A DNA stretch of 64,000 nt, taken from positions 806,001 to 870,000 of the forward strand of contig NZ_JAQIPB010000002.1 in assembly GCF_028023875.1 (NCBI RefSeq). Direction: 5' to 3'. The notes beneath the pieces were generated by a model that was not told the origin of the DNA, made no database searches, and saw only the letters and a list, made by a program, of their open reading frames with translations. This DNA is from Xenophilus arseniciresistens (GTDB taxonomy: Bacteria > Pseudomonadota > Gammaproteobacteria > Burkholderiales > Burkholderiaceae_C). The number at the start of each line of letters is the position of its first letter. The first letter of the stretch is position 1. This document shows, in pieces, positions 52,712-62,570 of this stretch. The position numbers and the translations under genes are program-made.

Positions 52712-53200
52712 TCAGCCAGTGATGAAGGTCGGCCAGACCTGGAACTGCAGTTTCAGGCCGACGATGAATGCGAGATAGCTGCCCACGGCCAGGATCGTGG
52801 CGAGGATCAGCGACAGCTTGAGCGAGGGGTTGGGGCCTGCAAGGCCAGCCACCAGCACCAGTGCGTAGATCGCGATGATCAGGCCCATGGCCGGCAGGCC
52901 GATGCCGGGCAGACCGCCCAGGAGCACGCCGAAGATCAGGTTGGCCGAGATGATGAGGATCAGCGGCTTCCAGGCAATGGTGCCGATGGGCTCACCGTCG
53001 GCGGTTTCCACCACCAGCGAGGTGAAGACCACGAGCAGGCCGAGGACGGCCAGCAGGATGCCCAGCATCAGGGGGAAATAGCCCGGACCCATGCGCGCAC
53101 CGTTGCCCACGTTGTAGGTGGTTGCGCCCCAGGCGAAACCGATCCCCACCAACACGAACATCAGGCCCGCGAAAAAGTCCTTTTGACTTTTGATTTTCAC
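52712..53200 (-). CDS. tctB: Tripartite tricarboxylate transporter small permease TctB
   Basis: 162 residues with four predicted membrane segments, the size of TctB. It starts with GTG; AGGAG lies 7 nt upstream and supports it. FFAGLMFVLVGIGFAWGAT and GPGYFPLMLGILLAVLG are typical TctB segments. It is the small membrane subunit that partners TctA. The 166-bp gap upstream separates it from the GspE-like gene and probably holds its promoter; no tctC lies there. Confidence 0.9.
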   Translation of the reverse strand: MKIKSQKDFFAGLMFVLVGIGFAWGATTYNVGNGARMGPGYFPLMLGILLAVLGLLVVFTSLVVETADGEPIGTIAWKPLILIISANLIFGVLLGGLPGIGLPAMGLIIAIYALVLVAGLAGPNPSLKLSLILATILAVGSYLAFIVGLKLQFQVWPTFITG

Positions 53201-53366
53201 GAACGAACTCCTGAGAAAGAGAGACCGGCGGATTTTTGGTCAGCCCTTCGTCAGCAGCGATGTGGATTCCACCTAATCGATCAGCAGGGTTAACCCTGGA
53301 AGCCGCAGGGTCTGCGGGCGGCCTGCACCGCGGCAGTGCGGCCTGCGCCATCCAGGGGCGCGGGGC

Positions 53367-55154
53367 TCACTCCAGAGGCGGCGTGGCGCTCAGGACTTCG
53401 TCGATCGTGGTGAGCCCTTCGGCCACGCGCAGCACGCCCGTCAGCCGCAGCGGACGCATGCCGTCGCTCACGCCCTGGCGGCGCAGGGCGTCGATGCTGG
53501 GCGCCTTGTTGAGCAGGCCCTTGAAGCTCTCGGACACGGTGAGCAGCTCGTACAGGCCCATGCGGCCACGGTAGCCGGTCATGCGGCAATCGACGCAGCC
53601 CACGGGCCTGTAGGCCCGCACGTCGCCCGACAGGCTCCAGGGCTTGACCACCTCGGCCAGCGTCTCGCGCGTCATCTCGGGGTCGGGCTCCTTGCAGGCC
53701 GTGCACAGCGTGCGCACCAGCCGCTGGGCCAGCACGCCGAGCAAGGTGGCATTGATCAGGTAGGCCGGCACACCCAGCTCCATCAGGCGCGTGGTGGCGC
53801 TGGGCGCATCGTTGGTGTGCAGCGTGCTGAAGACCAGGTGGCCCGTGAGCGCCGCCTGCACCGCCATCTCGGCCGTGGCCAGGTCGCGGATCTCGCCCAC
53901 CATGATGATGTCCGGGTCCTGCCGCATCAGCGCGCGCAGCCCTTCGGTGAAGCCGAAGTCCAGTTGCGGCTGCACCTGCGTCTGGTTGAAGGCCGGCTCG
54001 ATCATCTCGATCGGGTCTTCGACCGTGGAGACGTTGACCTCCTCGGTGGCCACGCGCTTGAGCGTGGAATAGAGCGTGGTGGTCTTGCCCGAGCCCGTGG
54101 GCCCGGTGACCAGCACGATGCCGTGCGGCCGCGCCACCAGTTGCTCCCAGCGCTGCGCGTCCTGCGGCGGAAAGCCCAGCGCGTCCAGGTCCTTGACGGC
54201 GTTGTCGGGGTCGAAGATGCGCATCACCATCTTCTCGCCGAAGGCCGTGGGCAAGGTGGACAGGCGCATTTCCACTTCGTCGCCGCGCGGGTTGCGGGTC
54301 TTGATGCGGCCGTCCAGCGGGCGGCGCTTCTCCACCACGTCCATGCGGCCCAGCAGCTTGATGCGCGAGATCATCGCGGCCAGCACGCCCAGCGGCAGTT
54401 GGTAGGCCGGATGCAGCACGCCGTCGATGCGAAAGCGCGCCACGCCCTGCTCGCGCCGCGGCTCCAGGTGGATGTCGGAGGCGCGCTGGTCGAAGGCGTA
54501 CTGCCACAGCCAGTCCACCAGTTGCACCACGCTCTGGTCGTTGGCGTCCAGCTGCTTGTTGCTGCGGCCCAGCTCGACCAGCTGCTCGAAGTTGGCGGCC
54601 GATGCGCCCGAGCCCGCCTTCTGCGCCGCGCGCACGGACTTGGCCAGCGCGAAGAACTCGGCCGTGTAGCGCTGGATGTCGGTGGCGTTGGCCACCACGC
54701 GACGCACGCGGCGGCGCGACTGCCGCTCCACCTCGCCGACCCAGTCGGTCACGAAGGGCTCGGCCGTGGCCACCACCACCTCGGCACTGCTCACCTGCAC
54801 GGGCAGCACCTTGTGCCGCTCGGCATAGCCTGCGCTCATGGTCTCGGCCACCTTGCCCACGTCCACCTTCAACGGATCGATGCGCAGGTACTCCAGGCCC
54901 GCGCGTCGCGCCAGCCATTGCGTCAGTTGCTCCAGATCCAGCGGCTTGCCATCGGATTCGCGCGCCATCGCCACGTTGGCCAGGCGCACCAGCGGCGGCT
55001 GCCGGCTTTCGACCTGCGCGCAGCGCATCAGCGTGCGCTGCGCCTCGCCCGGCGAGATGACGCGGTCGCGCGCCAGCCAGTCGATGAGCACGCGCAATTG
55101 CAGCGGCCCTTCGTAGGCCTGGACAGCGGTGGGCGAGGAGTTCACGGCGCTCAT
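53367..55154 (-). CDS. GspE/PilB-type secretion ATPase
   Basis: 595 residues: N-terminal MshEN/GspE-like domain (about 40-190), then the hexameric ATPase with Walker A GPTGSGKTTT (about 346-355), Asp box (TVEDPIEM), Walker B (IIMVGEIRD) and His box (TGHLVFSTLHTND). A zinc-binding CTAC...CVDC set lies at about 483-522. Such ATPases power type II secretion or type IV pili. No pilus, pilin or pseudopilin genes are adjacent, so the machine it serves is unknown. The ATG overlaps the upstream gene's stop (ATGA). Confidence 0.92.
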   Translation of the reverse strand: MSAVNSSPTAVQAYEGPLQLRVLIDWLARDRVISPGEAQRTLMRCAQVESRQPPLVRLANVAMARESDGKPLDLEQLTQWLARRAGLEYLRIDPLKVDVGKVAETMSAGYAERHKVLPVQVSSAEVVVATAEPFVTDWVGEVERQSRRRVRRVVANATDIQRYTAEFFALAKSVRAAQKAGSGASAANFEQLVELGRSNKQLDANDQSVVQLVDWLWQYAFDQRASDIHLEPRREQGVARFRIDGVLHPAYQLPLGVLAAMISRIKLLGRMDVVEKRRPLDGRIKTRNPRGDEVEMRLSTLPTAFGEKMVMRIFDPDNAVKDLDALGFPPQDAQRWEQLVARPHGIVLVTGPTGSGKTTTLYSTLKRVATEEVNVSTVEDPIEMIEPAFNQTQVQPQLDFGFTEGLRALMRQDPDIIMVGEIRDLATAEMAVQAALTGHLVFSTLHTNDAPSATTRLMELGVPAYLINATLLGVLAQRLVRTLCTACKEPDPEMTRETLAEVVKPWSLSGDVRAYRPVGCVDCRMTGYRGRMGLYELLTVSESFKGLLNKAPSIDALRRQGVSDGMRPLRLTGVLRVAEGLTTIDEVLSATPPLE

Positions 55155-55930
55155 GGTGCCAGAGACTTGAACACGCGCAACCACTTGGGCGCCGGCAAGC
55201 CCCAGCGCGTCTGGATCTGCTGGGCCTGTTCGGCCAACTTTTCACGCCGCACGCGCTGCGGCGTGCGCTGGGCCAGCACCACGGTGTTGCCCTCGCGCGT
55301 GGGCTTGAAGGCCCACAGCGCCTCGGGACCGAAGGCTTCGGCGATCTTCTCCAGGCTGCGCTCGAAGCTGGAGGAGCGGCCGAACAGGTTCACCGTCATG
55401 CAGCCCTCCTCGGTCAGCACGGCACGGCAGTCGGCATAGAACTGGGCGCTGTCGAGCACCGGCGCCGCCGCCTCGTGGTCGTACAGGTCCACCTGCAGCG
55501 CGTCCACGCTGCCCTGCCAGCGCGGCTCGCGGATTTCCTGCGCTGCATCGGCGATCACCACCTGCAGCTTGGCGTCATCGGCCGGCAGCTTGAACCAGCC
55601 CCGGCAGGCGGCCAGCACCTGCGGGTTCAGTTCGATGGCCGTGGTGCGCATGCGCAGGCGCTTGCGGCTGAACTTGGTCAGCGCCGCAGCGCCCAGGCCC
55701 AGTTGCATGCTGTGGCGTTTGGCCACGCTGGCCGGCTCCACGAACAGCAGCCAGGCCATCATGCGCTGCACGTATTCGAGGTCGATCTCGTCGGGCGCGT
55801 CCAGCCGCATCGAGCCCTGCACCCATTCCGTGCCCAGGTGCAGATAGCGGGTGTCGCCCCAGTCGGAGAAGTTGACCTCGGGCAACCCCACCTCCGGGCG
55901 GGCCGCGCCCGCCGCGCGCCGCGCCGCCAT
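55151..55930 (-). CDS. Spermidine synthase-like methyltransferase-fold protein
   Basis: 259 residues with the spermidine-synthase/Rossmann fold: YLHLGTEWVQGSM near the start, LGLGAAALTKF as the SAM-site glycine region, AIELNP as the acidic residue, and DALQVDLYDHEA in the catalytic area. It lacks the full DQ.. catalytic signature of true polyamine synthases as far as I can see, so the reaction is uncertain. Between a DNA glycosylase gene (start shares one base, TAATG) and the GspE-like gene (ATGA overlap). Confidence 0.75.
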   Translation of the reverse strand: MAARRAAGAARPEVGLPEVNFSDWGDTRYLHLGTEWVQGSMRLDAPDEIDLEYVQRMMAWLLFVEPASVAKRHSMQLGLGAAALTKFSRKRLRMRTTAIELNPQVLAACRGWFKLPADDAKLQVVIADAAQEIREPRWQGSVDALQVDLYDHEAAAPVLDSAQFYADCRAVLTEEGCMTVNLFGRSSSFERSLEKIAEAFGPEALWAFKPTREGNTVVLAQRTPQRVRREKLAEQAQQIQTRWGLPAPKWLRVFKSLAP

Positions 55931-56463
55931 TACAGCAAGCCCTGCGCGGCGACCACGTCGCGCCAGGCCTCGCATTTGCGCGCGAAGGACCAGCCTGCAT
56001 TGGCCGGGCTGGTGGAAGGCAGCCGATGCACGGGCACGCCCAGCGCCGCCGTGTGGCGCGCATGGCGGAAGCTTTCGCCGCCGTTGTGCGCCACCGCGCG
56101 CAGGCGCGGAAGCTGCAGGGCCGCGATGTCGTTGGGCACGGCGTCGCGGATCGCGCTGTCGAGGCTGCCGATGCGCGTGCAGCGCGCATACACGTCCCAC
56201 AGGCCCAGGCCGCGCGCGAGCAGCCAGCGGCAGCGCGCAGCATAGCTGTGCGCATCACACGGCGCAGGCAGCGGATGCTGCGGCCACAGCGCCTGCAGGA
56301 TCTTCCAGAACTGGTTCTGCGGATGCGCGTAGTACTGCTGCAATTGCAGCGAACGCGCGCCGGGAAAGCTGCCAAGAATCAGCAGCACGGTGCCGGCGTC
56401 CACGACGGGCGGCAGCCCCTGCAGCACCAGCGCGGGCGCCGCATCGGGCGCAGCGGCAGGCAT
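55930..56463 (-). CDS. DNA-deoxyinosine/uracil glycosylase-like protein
   Basis: 177 residues of the uracil-DNA glycosylase superfamily. The N-terminal GLPPVVDAGTVLLILGSFPGA and QQYYAHPQNQFWKIL segments match the hypoxanthine (deoxyinosine)-DNA glycosylase group, and STSPANAGWSF lies near the C-terminus as in the family. It removes deaminated bases from DNA. The ATG at 56463 is chosen; a GTG at 56490 would add nine residues and neither has a clear ribosome-binding site. First gene of the three-gene leftward unit ending in the GspE-like gene. Confidence 0.83.
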   Translation of the reverse strand: MPAAAPDAAPALVLQGLPPVVDAGTVLLILGSFPGARSLQLQQYYAHPQNQFWKILQALWPQHPLPAPCDAHSYAARCRWLLARGLGLWDVYARCTRIGSLDSAIRDAVPNDIAALQLPRLRAVAHNGGESFRHARHTAALGVPVHRLPSTSPANAGWSFARKCEAWRDVVAAQGLL

Positions 56464-56545
56464 GGGGGTGGGTGACGAAGACAGTTGCACGCCCGCGATT
56501 GTCGCGCGCCGTGCCAGAGCGGAAAACCGGCTCCGGCAGGCCAAC

Positions 56546-56575
56546 AAAAAACCTTGCCTGCGCGAGCAGGCAAGG
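56546..56575 (-). terminator. Intrinsic terminator of repeat-protein gene
   Basis: CCTTGCCTGC (56552-56561) pairs perfectly with GCAGGCAAGG (56566-56575) around a GCGA loop. On the minus strand the stem is followed by six T residues (56546-56551). It lies about 80 bp after the stop codon of the LEA-like gene. Confidence 0.9.
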
Positions 56576-56654
56576 TCCGGGGGGGAAGCCGGCCTGGATG
56601 ACCGGCGGCGCTCACGCCCAGGCGGCGGCGCGCGAAGCGTTTTTTCTTCCCGCG

Positions 56655-57242
56655 TCAGTTGCTCTTGGCAGCCTCGTGCTGGGCCGTGCCGGGGATCTTC
56701 TCGCCGATCTTGTCGCCGGTCGAGCGCATGCCGTCGGCTGCATCGTGCGCCACTTCGCTGGTCGCGTTGCCTGCCTTCTTCGCGCCGCGCTTGGTCGCGT
56801 CCACGGCCTTGCCGGTGGTCTCCTTCGTGGCATTCCAGGCCTTCTTGGTGCCGCGCTCGGTCGCGTTGACGGCCTTCTTGGTGCCGCTCTTGGTGGCGTC
56901 CACGGCCTTGCCCGTGGTGTCCTTGGTCGCGTCCCAGGCCTTCTCGGCCCCGCGCTCGGTGGCATTGGCTGCACGCTTGGTGGTGCTCTTGGTGGCATCC
57001 CAGGCCTTTTCGGCGCCACGCTCGGTGGCGTTGGCCGCGCGCTTGGTCGTGTCCTTGGTGGCGTCCCAGGCCTTTTCGGCGCCGCGCTCGGTGGCCTGCA
57101 CCGCATCGCGGCCGGTCTCCTTCACCTTCTCGGTGGTGGTGGGTTCGGTGCCCGTGCTGGTCTGTGCGTGCGCGGCGACGCCCACACCGGCCAGTGCCAT
57201 CAGGGCCGCGGTGGCCAGAGGTTGCAGAATGGTCTTGCGCAT
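56655..57242 (-). CDS. Exported LEA-like 11-mer repeat protein
   Basis: 195 residues. A signal peptide (MRKTILQPLATAALMALAG to AHA-Q, cleavage near 26/27) is followed by a short acidic-Thr linker and then eleven consecutive 11-residue repeats (50-170), each beginning Ala-Thr and rich in Lys, Glu, Ala and Thr, with no Cys or Pro. This period and composition are those of group 3 LEA proteins, which protect proteins and membranes when dry. An AGGAGA ribosome-binding site lies 8 nt before the ATG. It has its own terminator and no operon partners. Export to the periplasm would be unusual for a LEA protein. Confidence 0.75.
   Translation of the reverse strand: MRKTILQPLATAALMALAGVGVAAHAQTSTGTEPTTTEKVKETGRDAVQATERGAEKAWDATKDTTKRAANATERGAEKAWDATKSTTKRAANATERGAEKAWDATKDTTGKAVDATKSGTKKAVNATERGTKKAWNATKETTGKAVDATKRGAKKAGNATSEVAHDAADGMRSTGDKIGEKIPGTAQHEAAKSN
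56733..57095 (-). repeat. Eleven tandem 33-bp coding repeats
   Basis: DNA encoding eleven 11-residue units (residues 50-170 of the exported protein). Units alternate between an ATERGAEKAWD form and an ATK-T-GKA/TKRAA form, giving a 66-bp higher-order repeat at the N-terminal end. Near-identity of units 1, 3 and 5 shows recent expansion. Confidence 0.9.
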
Positions 57243-57416
57243 GATGGGTATCTCCTTGACTGCGATGGGGAAGCAGCAGGCTTTGCCAGCCGCTGCGAGC
57301 CTTCTCAACGGGAAGGCATGAACGAAGGATGACACCGAATGAGGCCCTGAAAGCGGCCTGCGCACGCATCGCGCGCTCGGCCTACGGCCCGTGTAGGCAG
57401 ACCACGGACAGACCGA

Positions 57417-58313
57417 TCAGACGCGGCTTTCCTGCCCCCTCGCAGGCCCTTGTTGCGCAGGCTCGCAGGGCGCTTCCACCACATCCAGCCAGTGCGCCAG
57501 GCGCGGCATGGCTTCGCAGGCATTGCGCGTGGTGGCCTCGGCCAGGGCCTGCAGCGGCATGCCGCGCAGATCGGCGATCACCTGCGCGATGCGCGGCAGC
57601 TCGGCCGGCTCGTTGCGCCCCTGCGGCTGGCCGGCGTCGCGCTCGGCCTGGGTGCGGTAGAGCCAGTGCGGCGGAATGTCGGGCGCGTCGGTTTCCAGCA
57701 CCAGCACCTGCAATGGCAGCTCGGCCGCCAGTCGGCGCAGTTGCAGGGCGCGCTCGAAGGTCACGGCGCCGCCAAAGCCCAGCTTCAGCCCCTGCGCGAT
57801 GCAGGCCTGCGCCTGCTGCGCGCTGCCGTTGAAGGCGTGGGCGATGCCGCGCCAGGGCCGGCCTCGCCCCACCTCGCGCAGATGGCGCAGCACCTTGTCC
57901 ACCGATCGGCGCACATGGATCAGCACCGGCAGTTCCAGATCGCGCGCCAGCACCAGTTGCTGGCGAAAGAAGTGCTCCTGCGTCGGGCCGTCGAGTTCGG
58001 GCACGAAGTAGTCCAGCCCGATCTCGCCCACGGCCACCAGGCGCATGTCATCAAGTTGCGCACGCAGCGCCCGCGCCAGCGTTTGCAGATCGGCCTGCTG
58101 AGCCTTGGGCGTGAACAGCGGATGGATGCCCAGCGCGTACACGTCGCCCTGCCGGTGGGCCAGTTCGCGCACGGTGTCGAAGTTGAACGCGCCCACCGCG
58201 GGGATCACGCCCAGCCGTACGCCGGCACGCCGCGCGCGCGCCTGCACGGCGGGCGCCTCGTCGCCGAACTCGGGGGCGTCCAGGTGACAGTGTGTATCGA
58301 CAAAGGACGTCAT
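57417..58313 (-). CDS. tatD: TatD-family metal-dependent DNase
   Basis: 298 residues, slightly longer than usual (about 260) because of a C-terminal tail. Metal ligands appear in order: VDTHCHLD (His8, His10), GEIGLDYF (Glu), LIHVRRS (His), HAFNGS (His) and LETDAPD (Asp). TatD enzymes are DNA repair or quality-control exonucleases. The ATG at 58313 gives the family start; an upstream extension lacks support. It is divergent from the protease gene with a 90-bp gap. Confidence 0.93.
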   Translation of the reverse strand: MTSFVDTHCHLDAPEFGDEAPAVQARARRAGVRLGVIPAVGAFNFDTVRELAHRQGDVYALGIHPLFTPKAQQADLQTLARALRAQLDDMRLVAVGEIGLDYFVPELDGPTQEHFFRQQLVLARDLELPVLIHVRRSVDKVLRHLREVGRGRPWRGIAHAFNGSAQQAQACIAQGLKLGFGGAVTFERALQLRRLAAELPLQVLVLETDAPDIPPHWLYRTQAERDAGQPQGRNEPAELPRIAQVIADLRGMPLQALAEATTRNACEAMPRLAHWLDVVEAPCEPAQQGPARGQESRV

Positions 58314-58403
58314 GCGGTCATGATGCACGATGGCATGCAGCGGGGCACAAAGCATGCTAGTGTGAGCCCGTTCCTGGACCCCTTTCTGACCGGAGGTGCA
58401 TCC

Positions 58404-59405
58404 ATGCGCAGGCCCGCCCGCTACAGCCCTTCGCCCAAGGCTGCGACCACCGCTGCTGGTGCGCCGGCGGCCGGGCCCGACCCTGCGCCGCAAGCCTCGG
58501 GTGACGAGGCACCTGCAGCCGCCGCGCCAGCCCCGGCGCGGGCGCGCTGGCAGCCCGGGCGTGGCGCCTTCGCGCTGCTGCTGGCCTTGAGCATGGCCCT
58601 GGCCGCCGGTGCCGCCTGGATGTGGCCGCGCGAAGCCGGCCGCAGCCTGACGCAGAAGGACATCGACGCAGCCGTGCTGCGCACGCTCAGCACCCAGACC
58701 CTGCCCTCGCCGGCCGCGCGCGCGGCGCAAGCCATTGCGCCTTCGCTGGTGCGCGTGGTGGGCTACGGCCCCGAGAAAGTCACGCCCGCCGCCAAGCAGG
58801 AAAAGCGCGGACGCAACCTGGGCAAGGGCAAGCCGCCCGAGGCCGAAGCGGCGCCCGACGAACCCGAGGAACGCGGCGTGGGCACGGGCGTGGTGATCGT
58901 CGACAACGGCACCATCCTGACCAACCTGCACGTGGTCGCCGGCTCGCAGCGCATCAAGGTCACCTTCCATGACGGCACCGAATCCGACGCCACCGTGACC
59001 GGCGCGCAGCCCGAGAACGACCTGGCCGTGCTGCAGGCGAAAAAGCTGCCCGACGACCTGATCGCGGCCACCATGCGTTCCACGGCCGACCTGCGGCCCG
59101 GCGACCAGGTGGCGGCGGTGGGCTTTCCCTTCGGCATCGGGCCCTCCGTTTCGGCCGGCGTGGTGTCGGGCCTCAAGCGCTCCTTCCGCTCGCCCGAAGG
59201 CAAGCAGGAACTGGGCAACCTGATCCAGTTCGACGCCGCGGCCAACCCCGGCAATTCGGGCGGCCCGCTGGTCAATATGGATGGCGAGGTGCTGGGCATC
59301 GTCACCGCCATCCTCAACCCTACGCAGCAGCGCACCTTCATCGGCATCGGCTTTGCGGTGCCCATCGAGAACGCGGCCTCGGCCGCAGGCTCGCCGCCCT
59401 TCTGA
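58404..59405 (+). CDS. Membrane-anchored HtrA-like serine protease without PDZ
   Basis: 333 residues. A Pro/Ala-rich cytoplasmic start leads to one membrane segment (about 55-73). The trypsin-like domain has the triad His176 (TNLHVVAG), Asp206 (ENDLAVL) and Ser285 (GNSGGPLV). No PDZ domain follows, unlike DegP or DegS. It should act in the periplasm. A GGAGG ribosome-binding site precedes the ATG. It is 37 bp upstream of the MoxR gene and may be co-transcribed with it. Confidence 0.9.
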   Translation: MRRPARYSPSPKAATTAAGAPAAGPDPAPQASGDEAPAAAAPAPARARWQPGRGAFALLLALSMALAAGAAWMWPREAGRSLTQKDIDAAVLRTLSTQTLPSPAARAAQAIAPSLVRVVGYGPEKVTPAAKQEKRGRNLGKGKPPEAEAAPDEPEERGVGTGVVIVDNGTILTNLHVVAGSQRIKVTFHDGTESDATVTGAQPENDLAVLQAKKLPDDLIAATMRSTADLRPGDQVAAVGFPFGIGPSVSAGVVSGLKRSFRSPEGKQELGNLIQFDAAANPGNSGGPLVNMDGEVLGIVTAILNPTQQRTFIGIGFAVPIENAASAAGSPPF

Positions 59406-59442
59406 TCGCTTCGCCGCCCCTGAATTCAACGAGGACACCCGC

Positions 59443-60471
<1,029 letters not shown>

Positions 60472-60489
60472 GCACGGGAGCCCATTCAC

Positions 60490-61524
60490 ATGTGGTGGCG
60501 ACGTTCCTCTTCACGCACGGCGGCCGGCCAGGCCGCGCCCGGCGCTGGCGCGGAGGCGGCAAACGACGCTGCGCCCCACGCCGAAGGCGCCGAGCGCCTG
60601 CTGCGGCGCCTGGAGTGGACCGTGATCCGGCGCCTGGACGGCCTGCTGCAGGGCGACTACCGCACCCTGATGCGCGGCACCGGCCTGGACCTGGCCGACC
60701 TGCGCGAATACCAGTTGCACGACGACGTGCGCCACATCGACTGGAACGTGACGGCGCGCCAGCAGGTACCGCATGTGCGCGTCTTCACAGAAGACCGCGA
60801 GATGGCCGCCTGGTTCGTGCTGGACCTCAGCCGCTCGGTCGATTTCGGCTCCGGCGTCCGAGCCAAGCGCGACATCTCGGCCGGCTTCGTGGGCGTGCTG
60901 GCGCGCCTGCTCACACGCCATGGCAACCGGGTGGGCGCGCTGGTCTATGGCCACAGCCTCGATGCAGTGCTGCCGCCGCGCAGCGGCCGCGCGCATGTGT
61001 TGCGCCTGCTGCACCTGATGAAGCGGCGCGAGCCCGAAGCGGCCAGTCGCCGCGCTGCGCCCAAGGCAGCACCCGCGGCCGGCATGACGCGCCTGTCCGA
61101 CCTGCTCGACGCCGCCGCCGCACTGATGCCGCGCCGCGCCACCGTGTTCGTGGTCTCCGACTTCCTCACCGAGCCCGGCTGGGAAAAACCCCTGGGCCGG
61201 CTGGCCCAGCGCCACGAGGTGGTGGCCGTGCGCCTGTTCGACCCGCTGGAGCAGGAACTGCCCGACCTGGGCCTGGTGCCGCTGACCGATGCCGAAACCG
61301 GCGAGCAGCTCTGGGTGGACACGCATGACGCAGGCTTCAGGCGCCGCTTCGCGCGCCTGGCCGCCGACCGCGAAACGGCCCTGCGCGAGGCGCTGGGCCG
61401 CGCGGGCGTGGACACGCTGGAGCTGTCGACCGAAGACGACCTGGTGCAGGCCATCGTCCGCTTCTGCGATCTGCGCAAGCGCCGCGTGCAAGGCCGCACC
61501 GCCTCTTCAGGAGCCCACGCATGA
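60490..61524 (+). CDS. DUF58 protein (MoxR/VWA module)
   Basis: 344 residues. The DUF58 core motif LREYQLHDDVRHIDWNVTAR (71-90) is present, followed by a VWA-like fold (VLDLSRSVDFGSG, about 110-130; VFVVSDFLTEPG later). No membrane segment is obvious in the first 60 residues, which are Ala-rich. DUF58 proteins link MoxR to VWA proteins, as in the Bacteroides Bat and CoxDE-type systems. The stop overlaps the VWA gene start (ATGA). Confidence 0.93.
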   Translation: MWWRRSSSRTAAGQAAPGAGAEAANDAAPHAEGAERLLRRLEWTVIRRLDGLLQGDYRTLMRGTGLDLADLREYQLHDDVRHIDWNVTARQQVPHVRVFTEDREMAAWFVLDLSRSVDFGSGVRAKRDISAGFVGVLARLLTRHGNRVGALVYGHSLDAVLPPRSGRAHVLRLLHLMKRREPEAASRRAAPKAAPAAGMTRLSDLLDAAAALMPRRATVFVVSDFLTEPGWEKPLGRLAQRHEVVAVRLFDPLEQELPDLGLVPLTDAETGEQLWVDTHDAGFRRRFARLAADRETALREALGRAGVDTLELSTEDDLVQAIVRFCDLRKRRVQGRTASSGAHA

Positions 61525-62570
61525 TGAGCTTTCTCTGGCCCCAGTTTTTGTGGCTGCTGGCGGTGCTGCCGCTGCTGCTGGTGCTCTACGTCTGGCTGCT
61601 GCGGCGCAAGAAGAAGCTGGCCGTGCGCTATGCCAGCCTGTCCATCGTGCACGAGGCCATGGGCGCCGGCCAGTCGCTGCGCCGGCACCTGCCACCGCTG
61701 CTGTTCCTGCTGGCCATCGCGGCCATGCTGATCGCGGCGGCGCGGCCCATGGCCTCGGTGGTGCTGCCGTCGAACCAGCAGACCATCATCCTGGCGATGG
61801 ACGTCTCGGGCAGCATGCGTGCCGAAGACGTCAAACCCAACCGCCTGGTGGCCGCGCAGGAAGCGGCCAAGGGCTTCATCAAGGACCTGCCGCGCCATGT
61901 GAAGGTGGGCGTGGTGGCCTTCGCCGGCAGCGCCAACGTAGCCCAGTTGCCCACCACCAACCGCGAAGACCTCAACGCCGCGATCGACTCCTTCCAGCTG
62001 CAGCGCGCCACGGCCACGGGCAATGCCATCGTGGTCTCGCTGGCCACGCTGTTCCCCAACGCGGGCATCGACATCAGCACCTTCGGCTCGCCCGGGCGCC
62101 AGCAGTTGCAGGGCGTGCCCATCGACCAGGCCCAGCGCCCCAAGCCCGCTGAGGTGGCGCCCGTGCCCCCGGGCTCCTACAGCTCGGCCGCCATCATCAT
62201 GCTGACCGACGGCCAGCGCACCACGGGCGTGGACCCGATGGAGGCCGCCAAGGCCGCCGCCGACCGCGGCGTGCGCGTCTACACCGTGGGCGTGGGCACC
62301 GTCAGCGGCGAGACCATCGGCTTCGAGGGCTGGTCCATGCGCGTGCGGCTGGACGAGGAAACCCTCAAGGCCGTGGCCACCAGCACGGCGGCCGAATACT
62401 TCTATGCCGGCACGGCCACCGATCTGAAGAAGGTGTACGAAACGCTGAGCTCGCGCCTGACGGTGGAGAAAAAGGAGACCGAGATCTCGGCCCTCTTCGC
62501 CCTGGGCGCCGCGCTGCTGGCGCTGCTCTCGGCCGGGCTGTCGCTGCTGTGGTTCAACCGGATTCTTTGA
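61521..62570 (+). CDS. BatA-like VWA domain membrane protein
   Basis: 349 residues. Membrane segments at about 8-27, 58-73 and 325-345 flank a von Willebrand A domain whose metal-ion-dependent adhesion site is Asp94-x-Ser96-x-Ser98 (AMDVSGSM), with MLTDGQRTTG later. It is the membrane-bound VWA partner of the MoxR/DUF58 pair. A BatB or BatD-like protein is not encoded next; the gene is followed by a non-coding stretch and the TpsB gene. Confidence 0.92.
   Translation: MMSFLWPQFLWLLAVLPLLLVLYVWLLRRKKKLAVRYASLSIVHEAMGAGQSLRRHLPPLLFLLAIAAMLIAAARPMASVVLPSNQQTIILAMDVSGSMRAEDVKPNRLVAAQEAAKGFIKDLPRHVKVGVVAFAGSANVAQLPTTNREDLNAAIDSFQLQRATATGNAIVVSLATLFPNAGIDISTFGSPGRQQLQGVPIDQAQRPKPAEVAPVPPGSYSSAAIIMLTDGQRTTGVDPMEAAKAAADRGVRVYTVGVGTVSGETIGFEGWSMRVRLDEETLKAVATSTAAEYFYAGTATDLKKVYETLSSRLTVEKKETEISALFALGAALLALLSAGLSLLWFNRIL

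Noticed and set aside
56659..57321. Open frame on the plus strand with Val/Ala/Ser repeats opposite the LEA-like gene.
   Set aside because: Its repeats are only the complement of the 33-bp units; the minus strand has the signal peptide, ribosome-binding site and terminator.
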